Below are positions 18,997 through 28,159 of a DNA stretch of 64,000 bases, piece by piece (the first letter of the stretch is position 1; every line of letters starts with the position of its first letter). The stretch is taken from positions 62,001-126,000 of the forward strand of contig WRLE01000009.1 of NCBI GenBank assembly GCA_009777775.1, given 5' to 3'. The translations under genes and the position numbers were made by a program. A model generated the notes under the pieces. It was not told the origin of the DNA. It did not search any database and saw nothing but the letters and a program-made list of their open reading frames with translations. The stretch comes from Oscillospiraceae bacterium (GTDB lineage Bacteria; Bacillota; Clostridia; Oscillospirales; Oscillospiraceae).

Positions 18997-20115
18997 TTAG
19001 ACCTCGTTTGGGCGAAGCCTGACAGGTAGAATCATATAGGTGAAGTTGTTTGAATCATCAGCAGGTGAGATTACGCATGGCGTTATTCCAGAAGATAAGC
19101 CGATTTTTATTTCATCTGCTGGAGCCGCCTTTAGAGCATCTATGAGGTATTGGTCATTGAAACCTATTTCAAGTTCCTCGCCATTACCAGACATGATGCA
19201 TTCATCGCTGGCTTTTCCCAGTGCCGATGCTGAAGAAAGCTTGATGATCTTGTCTCCGAAAAAGCACCTCACAGGACCTTTGTTTTTGTCACTGAGAATT
19301 AAGGAAACACGTTCCACAGCATTGATAATTTCGCTTCTTTCCACAACAAATTGATATTTGGAAGACTGGGGTATGGAAGTTCTGTAATTTAGAAACTCCC
19401 CTTCCAATCGGCGAGATATTAGCATTGTTTCGCCTATCAGAAATTGAATATGCTTTGAACCTAAAGTAATATTTACCCGATTTTCACTGTCCGATGACAC
19501 CTTCTCGACTTCGCTGAGAGCAGTACCTGGCACCACAAAACTCAATGTTTGATCTTCGCTGTCTTCCAAGCTTTCGCGACAGAGTGCAAGCCTATATCCA
19601 TCAACAGCCACTATGGTAAGCTCTCCTCCATCTGCTTCAAAGAGAGCACCCATATGAACTGGTCTTGTTTCATTGTCGCTTACAGCGAAATTTGTTTGCG
19701 CTATCATTTTTTTAAGCTTTCCTTCGGCGATGGCTATACTGTCTTCTCCATCAATGGCAGGAAGCTCGGGAAAGTCCGTTATAGGTGAGCCAAGAATCTC
19801 AAATTCGCTCATTTCGCTGGTTATGGTGACCACATATCTAGGATTTGACTCAATGGTTATATATTGACCAGGAGCTTTTCGGATAATATCGCCAAATAAA
19901 CGAGCGTTTAGAACAATTCCGCCTGGTTCATCAATTTGAGCATCTAAATTGACAACAATTCCTGTTTTTAAGTCATATCCTGTTATAGTGACGCTATTGT
20001 CAATTGTTTCGATGAGCAAACCCTCCAGGGAGGGAACTGGGCTTTTTGAAACAGTGGCTCGGGTCGCTGTTTGTATAGCAGAGAGTAGCAAAACCTTTTC
20101 ACAAGTGAATTTCAT
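18997..20115 (-). CDS. dnaN: DNA polymerase III beta subunit (sliding clamp)
   Basis: Ring-shaped processivity clamp, 372 residues, starting MKFTCEKVLLLSAIQTATRA with three repeated clamp domains and the C-terminal TYMILPVRL that forms part of the partner-binding pocket. AAGGAAA precedes the ATG. It lies directly downstream of oriC and dnaA. Confidence 0.97.
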   Translation of the reverse strand: MKFTCEKVLLLSAIQTATRATVSKSPVPSLEGLLIETIDNSVTITGYDLKTGIVVNLDAQIDEPGGIVLNARLFGDIIRKAPGQYITIESNPRYVVTITSEMSEFEILGSPITDFPELPAIDGEDSIAIAEGKLKKMIAQTNFAVSDNETRPVHMGALFEADGGELTIVAVDGYRLALCRESLEDSEDQTLSFVVPGTALSEVEKVSSDSENRVNITLGSKHIQFLIGETMLISRRLEGEFLNYRTSIPQSSKYQFVVERSEIINAVERVSLILSDKNKGPVRCFFGDKIIKLSSASALGKASDECIMSGNGEELEIGFNDQYLIDALKAAPADEIKIGLSSGITPCVISPADDSNNFTYMILPVRLRPNEV

Positions 20116-20373
20116 GATATTTCCTTTCTTTCGCTCGCTGGTGTTTTGTATATTTTGGTATGGATTGCGTTTTATTTTTATATATAGAATATATCTATAT
20201 TTATAGTAACAGGAGTAGTAGAGAAAACTTATGTGGAAAACTCAAAAATGTCCTTATTTTGCAAGGCTTTGGAGAAATCTTCCCTGTGGAAAACTAATGT
20301 GTATAAAGTGGAAAACAAGTGGAGTAATGGTTTTCCACAATTTGTCCACAGTTGGATTATGTGGAAATGTGGA
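20116..20373. other. oriC: Putative replication origin (oriC) between dnaA and dnaN
   Basis: DnaA-box-like 9-mers: TGTGGAAAA at 20232 and 20285, TGTGTATAA at 20298 (a strict box), TTTTCCACA at 20331, TTGTCCACA at 20342 and TGTGGAAAT at 20360. They occur in both orientations within 140 bp. An AT-only stretch at about 20170-20206 next to dnaN is a plausible unwinding element. This is the usual location of the second oriC box cluster in Firmicutes. No comparable cluster is visible upstream of dnaA, where only about 140 bp separate it from rpsT. Confidence 0.8.
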
Positions 20374-21687
20374 CTAATTTTTTGAGTTAATGTTTGAGGT
20401 GATGTCCCTGATGATTTTTGAAAAATCTGGTGAATCTTCAATGTTTGCTTCGATTTTGCGTATTGAGGACAAAACCGTTGTATGATCTCTACCGCCAAAT
20501 AAAGCACCGATTTCCTTTAGGGATAAATTGGTCAGTTTGCGTATAAGAAACATGGAAACTTGCCTAGCATGGGCGGTGTCCCGGGTTTTCCGTTGGCTTT
20601 TCAGCTCTTCTGGGGATTGGGTGTAGTATTTTGCAGTTTCTTCAATGATGGTATCCACAGTGGGGAGCAGGTCTTCTGATGCCTTGTATATCTCTTTGAG
20701 CCTTGCGGCAACAGAAGCAACGGTAATATCTTCGTCCATGATGTCTCGCAGGGCGATAATCATCTTAACAGCACCTTCTAGCTGGCGTACATTGGAGGTC
20801 ATTGTGTCTGCAATATAGTCGATGACATCATCAGGGAGTATGACTCCAAGCTGGGAAGCTTTATTGCGAATAATCGCTATGCGAAGCTCAGGATCGGGTG
20901 TTTGAATGTCGGCGATGAGGCTAGATTCCAATCTGCCACGCAACCTGTCTTCAAGCCTATAAATGTCGCTTGGTGGTCTATCGGAGGTGAATACAATTTG
21001 CTTGCCGATTTCATAGAGCGTGTTAAATGTGTTAAAAAACTCTTCTTGTGTAGATATTCTACCAGCGATGAACTGTATATCATCCATCAAAAAGATGTCA
21101 GCGCCTCGGTATTTCTCACGAAACTCGAAGTTTTTTCCCAATTGTATGGCTTCTATGAGCTCATTGGTAAAAACCTCGCCTTTTACGAAAACAATGTTGT
21201 AATGGGGATATTTTTTTGAAACAGAGTGGCGTATAGCGTGGAGCAAATGTGTTTTACCCAAGCCGGATTCGCCATATATGAAGAGGGGATTATAGTTTTT
21301 GCGCACGACTCCATCAGAAACTGCAAGGGCAGCTGCATGGGCGAATTTGTTGGAATTGCCAACTACGAATTTTTCAAAGGTATAGTCGTCTGTATATAGG
21401 TGGTCAGGCTCCTTTGATGCTTCCTTTAAGGCTTCAAGCCCCTCATCGTCAAGGACGACTATATCAACATTTCCGGAAAATAGCTCGCTAAGAGCCTCTT
21501 TAATCGTTTTTGTGAAACGCTCATCAATGACACTTTTGCGAAATTCCGAAGGCGTATGGAGATAAAGTCTGTTGCTGGCAAAGTCAACAGCTGTGCAATC
21601 GCTGAACCAAGTTGATATTGCGGTTGAAGTTAAATCTGTACTTAGGATTTTAAGTACGCGATTCCATACATCGACAGCGGAATTCAT
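20374..21687 (-). CDS. dnaA: Chromosomal replication initiator DnaA
   Basis: Initiator AAA+ ATPase, 437 residues: N-terminal domain I (1-80), Walker A GESGLGKTHL (about 140), Walker B IFLMDDIQFIAG, sensor RLRGRLESSL, and C-terminal domain IV with the DnaA-box recognition signature GGRDHTTVLSSIRKIE. It is the first gene of the origin operon running to gyrA and rnhA. The upstream gene is rpsT, not rpmH as in many Firmicutes. Confidence 0.98.
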   Translation of the reverse strand: MNSAVDVWNRVLKILSTDLTSTAISTWFSDCTAVDFASNRLYLHTPSEFRKSVIDERFTKTIKEALSELFSGNVDIVVLDDEGLEALKEASKEPDHLYTDDYTFEKFVVGNSNKFAHAAALAVSDGVVRKNYNPLFIYGESGLGKTHLLHAIRHSVSKKYPHYNIVFVKGEVFTNELIEAIQLGKNFEFREKYRGADIFLMDDIQFIAGRISTQEEFFNTFNTLYEIGKQIVFTSDRPPSDIYRLEDRLRGRLESSLIADIQTPDPELRIAIIRNKASQLGVILPDDVIDYIADTMTSNVRQLEGAVKMIIALRDIMDEDITVASVAARLKEIYKASEDLLPTVDTIIEETAKYYTQSPEELKSQRKTRDTAHARQVSMFLIRKLTNLSLKEIGALFGGRDHTTVLSSIRKIEANIEDSPDFSKIIRDITSNINSKN

Positions 21688-21728
21688 AAAGTTTTTCCCC
21701 TTTTTTGTTAGCTGTTTTTCCTAGATAC

Positions 21729-21757
21729 ATGATACCAAAAAAATACCAAAAAAGCAA
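21729..21757 (-). promoter_or_regulatory. Putative dnaA promoter within inverted repeats
   Basis: On the minus strand, TTGCTT (21752-21757) and TATCAT (21729-21734) are 17 bp apart. ATACCAAAAAA occurs twice directly (21732, 21744) and once inverted near 21762-21771, so the promoter is embedded in a dyad that may be regulatory. Confidence 0.55.
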
Positions 21758-21781
21758 GGTTTTTTGGTATTTTCCAATGAC

Positions 21782-21807
21782 AAAAACTCGCCAAAAGGCG
21801 AGTTTTT
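21782..21807 (-). terminator. Intrinsic terminator of rpsT
   Basis: AAAAACTCGCC and GGCGAGTTTTT pair perfectly around a 4-nt loop, with T-tracts on both strands, 20 bp after the rpsT stop codon. Confidence 0.9.
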
Positions 21808-21826
21808 GGAGTAGCTTCAGTTATGA

Positions 21827-22108
21827 TTAATCCTGGCTTATGTTATTGAGCCTTTTTGCCATTGCGCTTTTACGTCTTGATGCTTTGTTTTTATGTATCA
21901 GACCTTTAGTTGCAGCGCGATCAATGGTTTTGACGGCTGTTTTGTGAGCGTTATCGATTAGTTCTCGATCGCCGGCAGCAACCGCAGCGTCAAACTTTTT
22001 CAGATTAGTTTTCATCAGCGATTTTGCAGCTTTGTTTTTAGCAGCTGCTTTCTGCGATGTAAGCACTCTCTTGGCTGAGGATTTGATATTCGGCACTGGT
22101 TTTGCCAC
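21827..22108 (-). CDS. rpsT: 30S ribosomal protein S20
   Basis: A 93-residue, strongly basic, helical protein (MAKPVPNIKSSAKRVLTSQKAA start; later KKFDAAVAAGDRE, HKNKASRRKSAMAKRL) that binds 16S rRNA in the small subunit. GGAGG precedes the ATG. It has its own terminator and lies between hflC and dnaA. S20 is autoregulated in other bacteria; no such element is evident here. Confidence 0.96.
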   Translation of the reverse strand: MAKPVPNIKSSAKRVLTSQKAAAKNKAAKSLMKTNLKKFDAAVAAGDRELIDNAHKTAVKTIDRAATKGLIHKNKASRRKSAMAKRLNNISQD

Positions 22109-22248
22109 CTCCTTTCGTAATGAAAGTAAAACAGCTCATTTCTACTTGAAATAATTGTTTATATTCACAGGGAAAGCCATAATATCACCATCTGGTGTGA
22201 AATGCAAGTTTTTTTAACAAAAATAGCACCAAAGGGTGTTATATAACC

Positions 22249-23232
22249 TTAGTCTATACCAAGCAGGTATTTAGCAAAGGGGCTGTCTAGGGGTACTACC
22301 AAAGTGGAGCTGCTGCCTATTGTGAGGCGGTATGTATCGAGCAAATTGTAAAACTCGAAAAACTCTGGGTCACGGCTGTATGCTTCATTGTATATACGAG
22401 CAGCCTCGCTGTCTCCTTCGCCTCGGATTTCCTCTGCTCTGCGCTCTGCTTCCGATGTTATAGATATAACCCTGCGATCTGTTTCTGAGCGAATTTCCAA
22501 TAAATCTCGGTCACCTTGGGAGCGATTTTCGGCTGCTACCCTTTGGCGCTCGGTATTCATACGGTTATATATGCTTGCATATGTTTCACTGGGAAGGTCG
22601 GTGCGCTTTATGCGAATATCTATAACGATGATACCTTGTTCAGCAAAGTTTCTACTAACGGCTTCTGCCATATCAAGTAGCATCTTACCAGATGTTTCCC
22701 GATCGCTTATCAAAACATAGGAGTTTAGGCGACCCACGCTGATGCGCATTTCTGAATAAAGCACGTCATCGATGCGCTCCTTGGCACCATCGATATTATT
22801 ATATGCCTCGTAAAAAAGCAATGGATTTTCAATCCGCCATTGGGCAGTGTTGTCAAAGTAGAGCCTATGTCTATCCAGGGTGAGGACTTCCCTGGGTGGT
22901 GAATCATATAAAATCAACTTTGACGAATATTTTATCACATTGTCTATGAATGGAACTTTGAATTTTAGTCCCGTTCCCAAGTATAGATCAACTTCCGGAC
23001 GGTCTCTTAAATATTCAATAACAGTTGGGGATGCATCGCGCATATAAACAGATTCGATTCTACCAAAACGTTGAACCAGAGCGGATTCGTCTTCATTGAG
23101 AAAAAAGAAGGAGTTATATGCAAGTATTGCTAATGCAACAATAATGAATAATATTAGATATGGTCTAATGCTGCGTTTGGGAGTTGGAGCAGCATTATCG
23201 TTCACAAAGGAATATGTATTGCCTTGACTCAT
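22249..23232 (-). CDS. hflC: HflC-like SPFH/prohibitin membrane protein
   Basis: A 327-residue SPFH protein: one N-terminal membrane helix (about residues 24-46), then ESALVQRFGRIESVY, the band-7 domain, and a coiled coil rich in RSETDRRVISITSEAERRAEE, ending in a hydrophobic patch. With HflK it forms a membrane cage that, in E. coli, controls the FtsH protease. GGGAGG precedes the ATG, 13 bp after hflK. Confidence 0.9.
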   Translation of the reverse strand: MSQGNTYSFVNDNAAPTPKRSIRPYLILFIIVALAILAYNSFFFLNEDESALVQRFGRIESVYMRDASPTVIEYLRDRPEVDLYLGTGLKFKVPFIDNVIKYSSKLILYDSPPREVLTLDRHRLYFDNTAQWRIENPLLFYEAYNNIDGAKERIDDVLYSEMRISVGRLNSYVLISDRETSGKMLLDMAEAVSRNFAEQGIIVIDIRIKRTDLPSETYASIYNRMNTERQRVAAENRSQGDRDLLEIRSETDRRVISITSEAERRAEEIRGEGDSEAARIYNEAYSRDPEFFEFYNLLDTYRLTIGSSSTLVVPLDSPFAKYLLGID

Positions 23233-23245
23233 ATTGATAACCTCC

Positions 23246-24223
23246 CTATGGTGTCAGATTTAGGATTTCTATGAGGTTACCTGAGGTAGGATCGACAAAA
23301 TAGACGTTTTCTATCCTTGGCATAACCTCGCGTATCATTTCCAGATATAGCCTGGTGCGCATAATATCGGGCTGATTGCGATATTCTTCTTCTATGGCGG
23401 TATACCTTGCCACGGCTCCAAGTGCCTCGTTGATTCGACGTTCTTTATATGATTCTGCTTCGTTTATAGCAGCTACAGCGCGTCCTTGGGCTCGTGGAAG
23501 CTCTTCGTTTCTATACCGCTCTGCTTCGTTTGTCTTAGCGATTCTATCTTCCAGAGACCTTGTGACATCGAGAAAGGCTTCCCGTACTTCATTGGGAGGG
23601 GAAGCATCTTGAAGCTGAACCGCAGTGATTTCGATTCCCATTTCGTATTTATTGCAGATTTCTTGTAAATCCCGCAGTATTTCCCGCTGTATATCATCTT
23701 TGCGGTCTGTCAATATATCGTCAAGGGGATAGGCAGCAGCTACGCGTCTATATGCTGCTTGTGTGATGGAATGGAGGGTGGACTCGGGATCGTCTACTTT
23801 GAACAAATAGTTGTAGCTGTTGGATATGCGGTATTGGATAACCCAATCGGCATTGACCAGTCCATTTACTCGGCTCAATTCGCCTGTGAGCATGAGGGCT
23901 TCTTCAGGTATATCAACATAGACTCCATTTACAAGGGTTGAACCAAACTCCATACGTCGCACGCCTTGGACATTGACGATATGAGCTGTTTCAACAAATG
24001 GCAACCTGAATTTCAAACCAGCATCGGTTTCCGTCCTTACCCATTTACCGAAACGAGTAACAACAGCCTCCTCACCGCTGTTTAAGCTGTAAAAGCAGTT
24101 TGTTGCCAAAAAACCAATAATCACAAGAATTATGACAATGGGAATGAAGCGCCGTCCTTTATTGAAAAAGTCTTTCATATTGGGTGTTCGGACATTGCTC
24201 CGAAACGGGGATTGATTAAACAT
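23246..24223 (-). CDS. hflK: HflK-like SPFH/prohibitin membrane protein
   Basis: A 325-residue partner of HflC: a short positively charged N-terminus, a membrane helix (about 28-47), NSGEEAVVTRFGKWVRTETDAG and the coiled coil NEAESYKERRINEALGAVAR. The HflK C-terminal motif VMPRIENVYFVDP is also present. GGAGG precedes the ATG. No ftsH is present in the window. Confidence 0.9.
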   Translation of the reverse strand: MFNQSPFRSNVRTPNMKDFFNKGRRFIPIVIILVIIGFLATNCFYSLNSGEEAVVTRFGKWVRTETDAGLKFRLPFVETAHIVNVQGVRRMEFGSTLVNGVYVDIPEEALMLTGELSRVNGLVNADWVIQYRISNSYNYLFKVDDPESTLHSITQAAYRRVAAAYPLDDILTDRKDDIQREILRDLQEICNKYEMGIEITAVQLQDASPPNEVREAFLDVTRSLEDRIAKTNEAERYRNEELPRAQGRAVAAINEAESYKERRINEALGAVARYTAIEEEYRNQPDIMRTRLYLEMIREVMPRIENVYFVDPTSGNLIEILNLTP

Positions 24224-24280
24224 GGCTAATCCTCCTTAATAAAACCATTGTAGCATTAATCCTTTGCCACTGCAAGGATA

Positions 24281-25117
24281 TTATCGAAGCTCCAAGCTTC
24301 TTGTGTAAAAATAAATGTATTGCTGGGCAATTCCAGCATATAGACCGAAAGCCGTATAGTCAAAGTCATCACCATAATTTTGCGAAATTGCACGTTTCAT
24401 CCAAACATCAACTGGAAATGCGTTTTTCATATGCAGTCCATATAACATGACGCATTGGGCAATCTTTTCACCGACACCTTTAATTTTGATAAGCTCCCTA
24501 CGAGCATCGTCTATGCTTTGAGTCATTAGTTTATCCAGGTCAATTTCTCCACTATCAACTGCCTTTGCAGCAGCTATGACATATTTCGCCCTAAATCCGC
24601 TGCGGATGGGAGCTAAATCATCTTCATTAAGCTTTGCCAGTGTAGATGCCGCTGGAAAACTGTAATTATTCTTTCCTAAATAATCAATGTTATTACCAAA
24701 TTCCTGACATAAAGTTGCTATGATTTTTTTGATTCTAGGGATATTGTTTTGAGACGATAATATAAAAGAACAAAGGGCTTCCCAACCATCTTGTCGCAAT
24801 ATCCTTATACCTTTTCCAAATTCAATAGCTGTGCCAATGAAATCATCAATGGCAAGGTCGTTACGGATAAGGCTATAGTCGCTATCCAAATCAAAATAAT
24901 CATACCAAATCGATTCAAATTCCTCCATGGAAGCTGCAAGAAATATGCTATCGCCACTACTGCGCAGTCGAAGTGCCTTGCCCTTGGCAACACCCCAATA
25001 ATAGCCGTTTTCGTCAGCGTCCCACCTGAAGCATTGTCCACATTCAAATGTTTTTACTAAATCGAAATCGTCACAAGCCATTATTTCGATTTCGTCGCCT
25101 CTATCATAATAAAGCAA
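24281..25117 (-). CDS. 8-oxoguanine DNA glycosylase/AP lyase (OGG1 family)
   Basis: Removes 8-oxoguanine opposite C. It contains the N-terminal TFECGQCFRW motif, the helix-hairpin-helix IKGVGEKIAQCVMLYGL with the catalytic lysine in GEKIA, and the catalytic aspartate in FPVDVWMKR. The frame stays open to 25315, but that extension overlaps the divergent HAD gene and has no homology. The TTG at 25117 (LYYDRGDEIEI) keeps the N-terminal beta strands; an ATG at 25081 would cut them. The start is therefore uncertain by 12 codons. Confidence 0.88.
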   Translation of the reverse strand: MLYYDRGDEIEIMACDDFDLVKTFECGQCFRWDADENGYYWGVAKGKALRLRSSGDSIFLAASMEEFESIWYDYFDLDSDYSLIRNDLAIDDFIGTAIEFGKGIRILRQDGWEALCSFILSSQNNIPRIKKIIATLCQEFGNNIDYLGKNNYSFPAASTLAKLNEDDLAPIRSGFRAKYVIAAAKAVDSGEIDLDKLMTQSIDDARRELIKIKGVGEKIAQCVMLYGLHMKNAFPVDVWMKRAISQNYGDDFDYTAFGLYAGIAQQYIYFYTRSLELR

Positions 25118-25222
25118 AATATCACACCCCAATTGTCCATTTTGTGGAAATAATTGACAAAAAAGACTTGAAAATATCGTTGGCATATGGTAATATGTCC
25201 TACACGAAAGGCAGAAGGTTCG

Positions 25223-25852
25223 ATGAAAATAGGAATAGATATAGATGGCGTGCTCACCGACATCCATGGCTTCCACCGCAGACACGCCCCTGAATATTTC
25301 ATGCGAAAATATCAACGCATGACCATTGATGACAGCTTATATGATGTGCAAGAAATGTTTGGTTGCCCACCAAAGGAATTTAGATCATATTGGAAAAGGC
25401 ATTGGATTCGATATGTAATAAATGAACCTGCCCGCAAAGATGCAGGTCAAATAGTCCGTAAATTTCTCGATGATGGGCATACAATATACATAATCTCCAA
25501 ACGCGCTTACGCCTACCAAAAAAGCATTAAAGGAAGGCTTATGCGCGCATTTGTGCGAAATTGGCTATACAGAAACGACATAAACTATGAAGAAGTGATT
25601 TTTTGCGACCACAACGCACCGGAAAGTAAAAGGGCTGTTTGCTTGGAAAAAGACCTGGATGTTATGATTGATGACGACCCGGAAAACATCAGTGTCATAG
25701 CTCCTGTGGCAAAAGTCATCTGTTACGATGCACCATACAACAGGGATTGCAGAGGAGAAAATATCCTACGTGCAATCGATTGGAATACTGTTTATATGCT
25801 AGTATCCAATATGGACAACAATAACGAAAGCGACTGTTTTCCAAATAATTAG
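25223..25852 (+). CDS. HAD-superfamily 5'-nucleotidase-like protein (NT5C type)
   Basis: A 209-residue HAD hydrolase: MKIGIDIDGVLTDIHG holds the DxDGVLTD nucleophile motif, IYIISKRAYAY the second motif, and DVMIDDDPENI the C-terminal acidic motif. Related proteins dephosphorylate deoxynucleotides, but the substrate here is unproven. AGAAGG precedes the ATG. It is the only plus-strand gene between 12.2 and 47.7 kb, divergent from the glycosylase and convergent with tadA. Confidence 0.82.
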   Translation: MKIGIDIDGVLTDIHGFHRRHAPEYFMRKYQRMTIDDSLYDVQEMFGCPPKEFRSYWKRHWIRYVINEPARKDAGQIVRKFLDDGHTIYIISKRAYAYQKSIKGRLMRAFVRNWLYRNDINYEEVIFCDHNAPESKRAVCLEKDLDVMIDDDPENISVIAPVAKVICYDAPYNRDCRGENILRAIDWNTVYMLVSNMDNNNESDCFPNN

Positions 25853-25859
25853 CAAATAA

Positions 25860-26306
25860 TCAGCGCATCTCTTTGAAAAAGCTAGCCAGCAGAGCAGATG
25901 ATTCATCTGCTAAAATACCACCCACAATTTGTGTGTTATGTCTGAATGGCTCCATGAATAAGTTTACCACACTTCCGCAGGAGCCTGTGTTTTCCTCTCG
26001 AGAGCCGTAGTAAACCTTGCTGATGCGCGACATTAGCATTGCCCCGGCGCACATTGGACAAGGCTCCAGGGTTACATAGAGGGAACAGCCCAGAAGGCGC
26101 CAATCGCCCAGTGTTTTACAAGCGTTCTCTATAGCCTCTATTTCCGCATGAGCTATTGCACTAGATAGCTTTTCACGTCGGTTGCGTCCTTTGCCGATGA
26201 CAATGCCATCAGGATTTACAATTATGGAGCCAACCGGCGTTTCTTTATCTCTTGCAGCTTCTTTTGCAAGGTTCAGAGCCAAGCGCATATAGTCATCGTG
26301 GTTCAT
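25860..26306 (-). CDS. tadA: tRNA-specific adenosine deaminase TadA
   Basis: Deaminates adenosine-34 to inosine in tRNA-Arg. The 148 residues have the zinc and catalytic motifs AHAEIEAI and PCPMCAGAM, and RISKVYYGSREENTGSCGS. I choose the ATG at 26306 (MNHDDYMRLAL), which follows AAGGGA with correct spacing; the longer frame to 26399 overlaps rluD and adds non-homologous residues. It is last in the lspA-rluD-tadA run. Confidence 0.93.
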   Translation of the reverse strand: MNHDDYMRLALNLAKEAARDKETPVGSIIVNPDGIVIGKGRNRREKLSSAIAHAEIEAIENACKTLGDWRLLGCSLYVTLEPCPMCAGAMLMSRISKVYYGSREENTGSCGSVVNLFMEPFRHNTQIVGGILADESSALLASFFKEMR

Positions 26307-26364
26307 AATCATTCCCTTATTGTCTACAAACTGCTGCATCATCTCCAAAGGTTGATTGCAGCAG

Positions 26365-27282
26365 TTATTTTTTTCCCTCGAGTTTTCCCAATAAATCAAG
26401 GAAATAATCGGGAAGTTTCGAGATTAGCTCCATTGGCTTATTTGTCTTTGGATGAATAAATACAAGCTTTGTGGCATGGAGACATTGGGTAGACATTCCA
26501 AGCTCTGGTTTTTTTTGTCCATAAATGCTGTCACCCACAATGGGATGCCCAATGTATGCCATATGCACTCGTATCTGGTGGGTTCGACCTGTTTCCAAAC
26601 GACAGCGAAGCCAAGAATGCTTTTCATAGTAAGAGACGACTTCCCAGTGGGTAATGGCGAAGCGGGAATTGCGCTCTGTAACTGCTTGGCGTTGTCTGTT
26701 AGTGGGATGGCGACCAATGGGAGCATCCACTGTACCCTGGTCGTTTTTCATGACACCACGCACTATTGCATCATATTCTCGTTTTAGAGTCCTTGCTGAT
26801 AATTGTCTGGATAATGATAAATGGGCATGGTTACTTTTTGCAGCGATTACCAGACCCGATGTGTCTTTATCGATGCGATGGACTATACCAGGGCGTATAA
26901 CACCTCCAATGCCAGATAGACTTCCTTTACAATGGCTTAAAAGGGCATTAACTAGTGTCCCATCGGGATGTCCTGGAGCGGGATGCACAACCATCCCTTT
27001 AGGTTTGTTGACAACTATGATATCATCATCTTCAAAAATGATATCTAAAGGAATATCTTGGGCAATTGCAACAGAAGCCACCGGTTCGTCTTCTGTCACT
27101 ACAAAAGACTCACCAAATGACGTTCTGTGGTTTTTTTTCACAATAGCTCCATCCAAGGTCACGCGACCAGCTTCCAACAGCTTTTGGATGGAGCTTCTTG
27201 TATGATTTATCATATTTTCTGCAAGGAACACGTCAAGGCGTGTTCCTTCGTTAAAACTCTGTATCGTCGTCTTCAAAACCAT
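26365..27282 (-). CDS. rluD: RluA/RluD-family pseudouridine synthase
   Basis: Isomerises uridines in 23S rRNA. It has an N-terminal S4 domain (GTRLDVFLAENMINHTRSSIQ) and the catalytic domain with HRIDKDTSGLVIAAK, in which the aspartate attacks the base; later RTHQIRVHMAYIGHPIVGD. The start (ATG at 27282) overlaps the 3' end of lspA by 32 bp, and no good ribosome site is visible, suggesting coupling. In Bacillus the orthologue ylyB also follows lspA. Confidence 0.93.
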   Translation of the reverse strand: MVLKTTIQSFNEGTRLDVFLAENMINHTRSSIQKLLEAGRVTLDGAIVKKNHRTSFGESFVVTEDEPVASVAIAQDIPLDIIFEDDDIIVVNKPKGMVVHPAPGHPDGTLVNALLSHCKGSLSGIGGVIRPGIVHRIDKDTSGLVIAAKSNHAHLSLSRQLSARTLKREYDAIVRGVMKNDQGTVDAPIGRHPTNRQRQAVTERNSRFAITHWEVVSYYEKHSWLRCRLETGRTHQIRVHMAYIGHPIVGDSIYGQKKPELGMSTQCLHATKLVFIHPKTNKPMELISKLPDYFLDLLGKLEGKK

Positions 27283-28075
27283 ATTCACGAAGCAGATCGT
27301 CGATGTCTTTGTCTATCTCCATATCTGCAAGTTCCTTTTCCAATTCGGAGAGAACATCCAGGGCATTGGCAATATCGGAGGGAAACTCATCATCGGCACT
27401 GTCCGAACTAGAATCGGCGGAAGTCAAATAAGCCGATTTGGAATAGCGCGACTCACTAATACCACCTGAATTTTGCTCATCTTGGGTTAAGTTGTCTTCT
27501 TGTCTGGATTTTTCTCCATACTCAAAATCATAAAGTCCTATTTCGTCTTTAACTTGGGGTGGCGGCTCTGCAATAACCCTTTCGCTGCTACGTTCTTCAA
27601 CTGGAGCGGCGACACTCACAGGCTGCTTTGCCGGTGGTGAAAATGTAGAAATTATTATGTAAATTATAACTGTTAGACAACCCAGGACAATAAAGACATC
27701 GGCTATGTTAAAGATGGCAAAATTTGCAAATTGAAAATCAAAAATGTCAATGACATGACCATATGCCAAGCGGTCCACGAGATTCCCAATAGCACCGCCA
27801 AGAACGCTAGATAGTCCAAGCATCCCCCAAAAACCTTCGTCATATCGGAGCAATAAGGCAATGAGCATTAATGCGCATAAAAATGCAATTGCTGTGAGCA
27901 GCCACCGCTGGTTCGGCAATATGCCAAAGGCGGCACCTGGATTTTGCACATGGGTGAGTCCTATGATTCCAGGAATCAGGGGAGCGCTTTCGTGAAGAGG
28001 CAGAGTTAAAAGCACCCATCGCTTTATAAATTGGTCCAGGAGCACAACCAGTGCTGCAAAAACAAAACAAAGCAT
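27251..28075 (-). CDS. lspA: Lipoprotein signal peptidase with acidic C-terminal extension
   Basis: Membrane aspartic protease that removes lipoprotein signal peptides. Four membrane helices lie in residues 1-145. The catalytic aspartates are in GNLVDRLAYGHVIDIFDF (about 101) and FAIFNIADVFI (about 126). Unlike usual LspA proteins of about 150-170 residues, this one has an extra ~125 residues, hydrophilic and rich in Asp, Glu and Ser, ending REYGFEDDDTEF. The last 32 bp overlap rluD in another frame. The ATG at 28075 fits GAGAGG better than the TTG at 28084. Confidence 0.93.
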   Translation of the reverse strand: MLCFVFAALVVLLDQFIKRWVLLTLPLHESAPLIPGIIGLTHVQNPGAAFGILPNQRWLLTAIAFLCALMLIALLLRYDEGFWGMLGLSSVLGGAIGNLVDRLAYGHVIDIFDFQFANFAIFNIADVFIVLGCLTVIIYIIISTFSPPAKQPVSVAAPVEERSSERVIAEPPPQVKDEIGLYDFEYGEKSRQEDNLTQDEQNSGGISESRYSKSAYLTSADSSSDSADDEFPSDIANALDVLSELEKELADMEIDKDIDDLLREYGFEDDDTEF

Positions 28076-28159
28076 GACAAGCAATCCTCTCTATTAGTGG
28101 CCCATTTTAAAATACACTACAATATTTGTACAGTTATTTCGGTAATAGACCGCTGATGG

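Noticed and set aside
25118-25315. N-terminal extension of the OGG1-like glycosylase
   Set aside because: It overlaps the divergent HAD gene, has no family similarity and no ribosome site.
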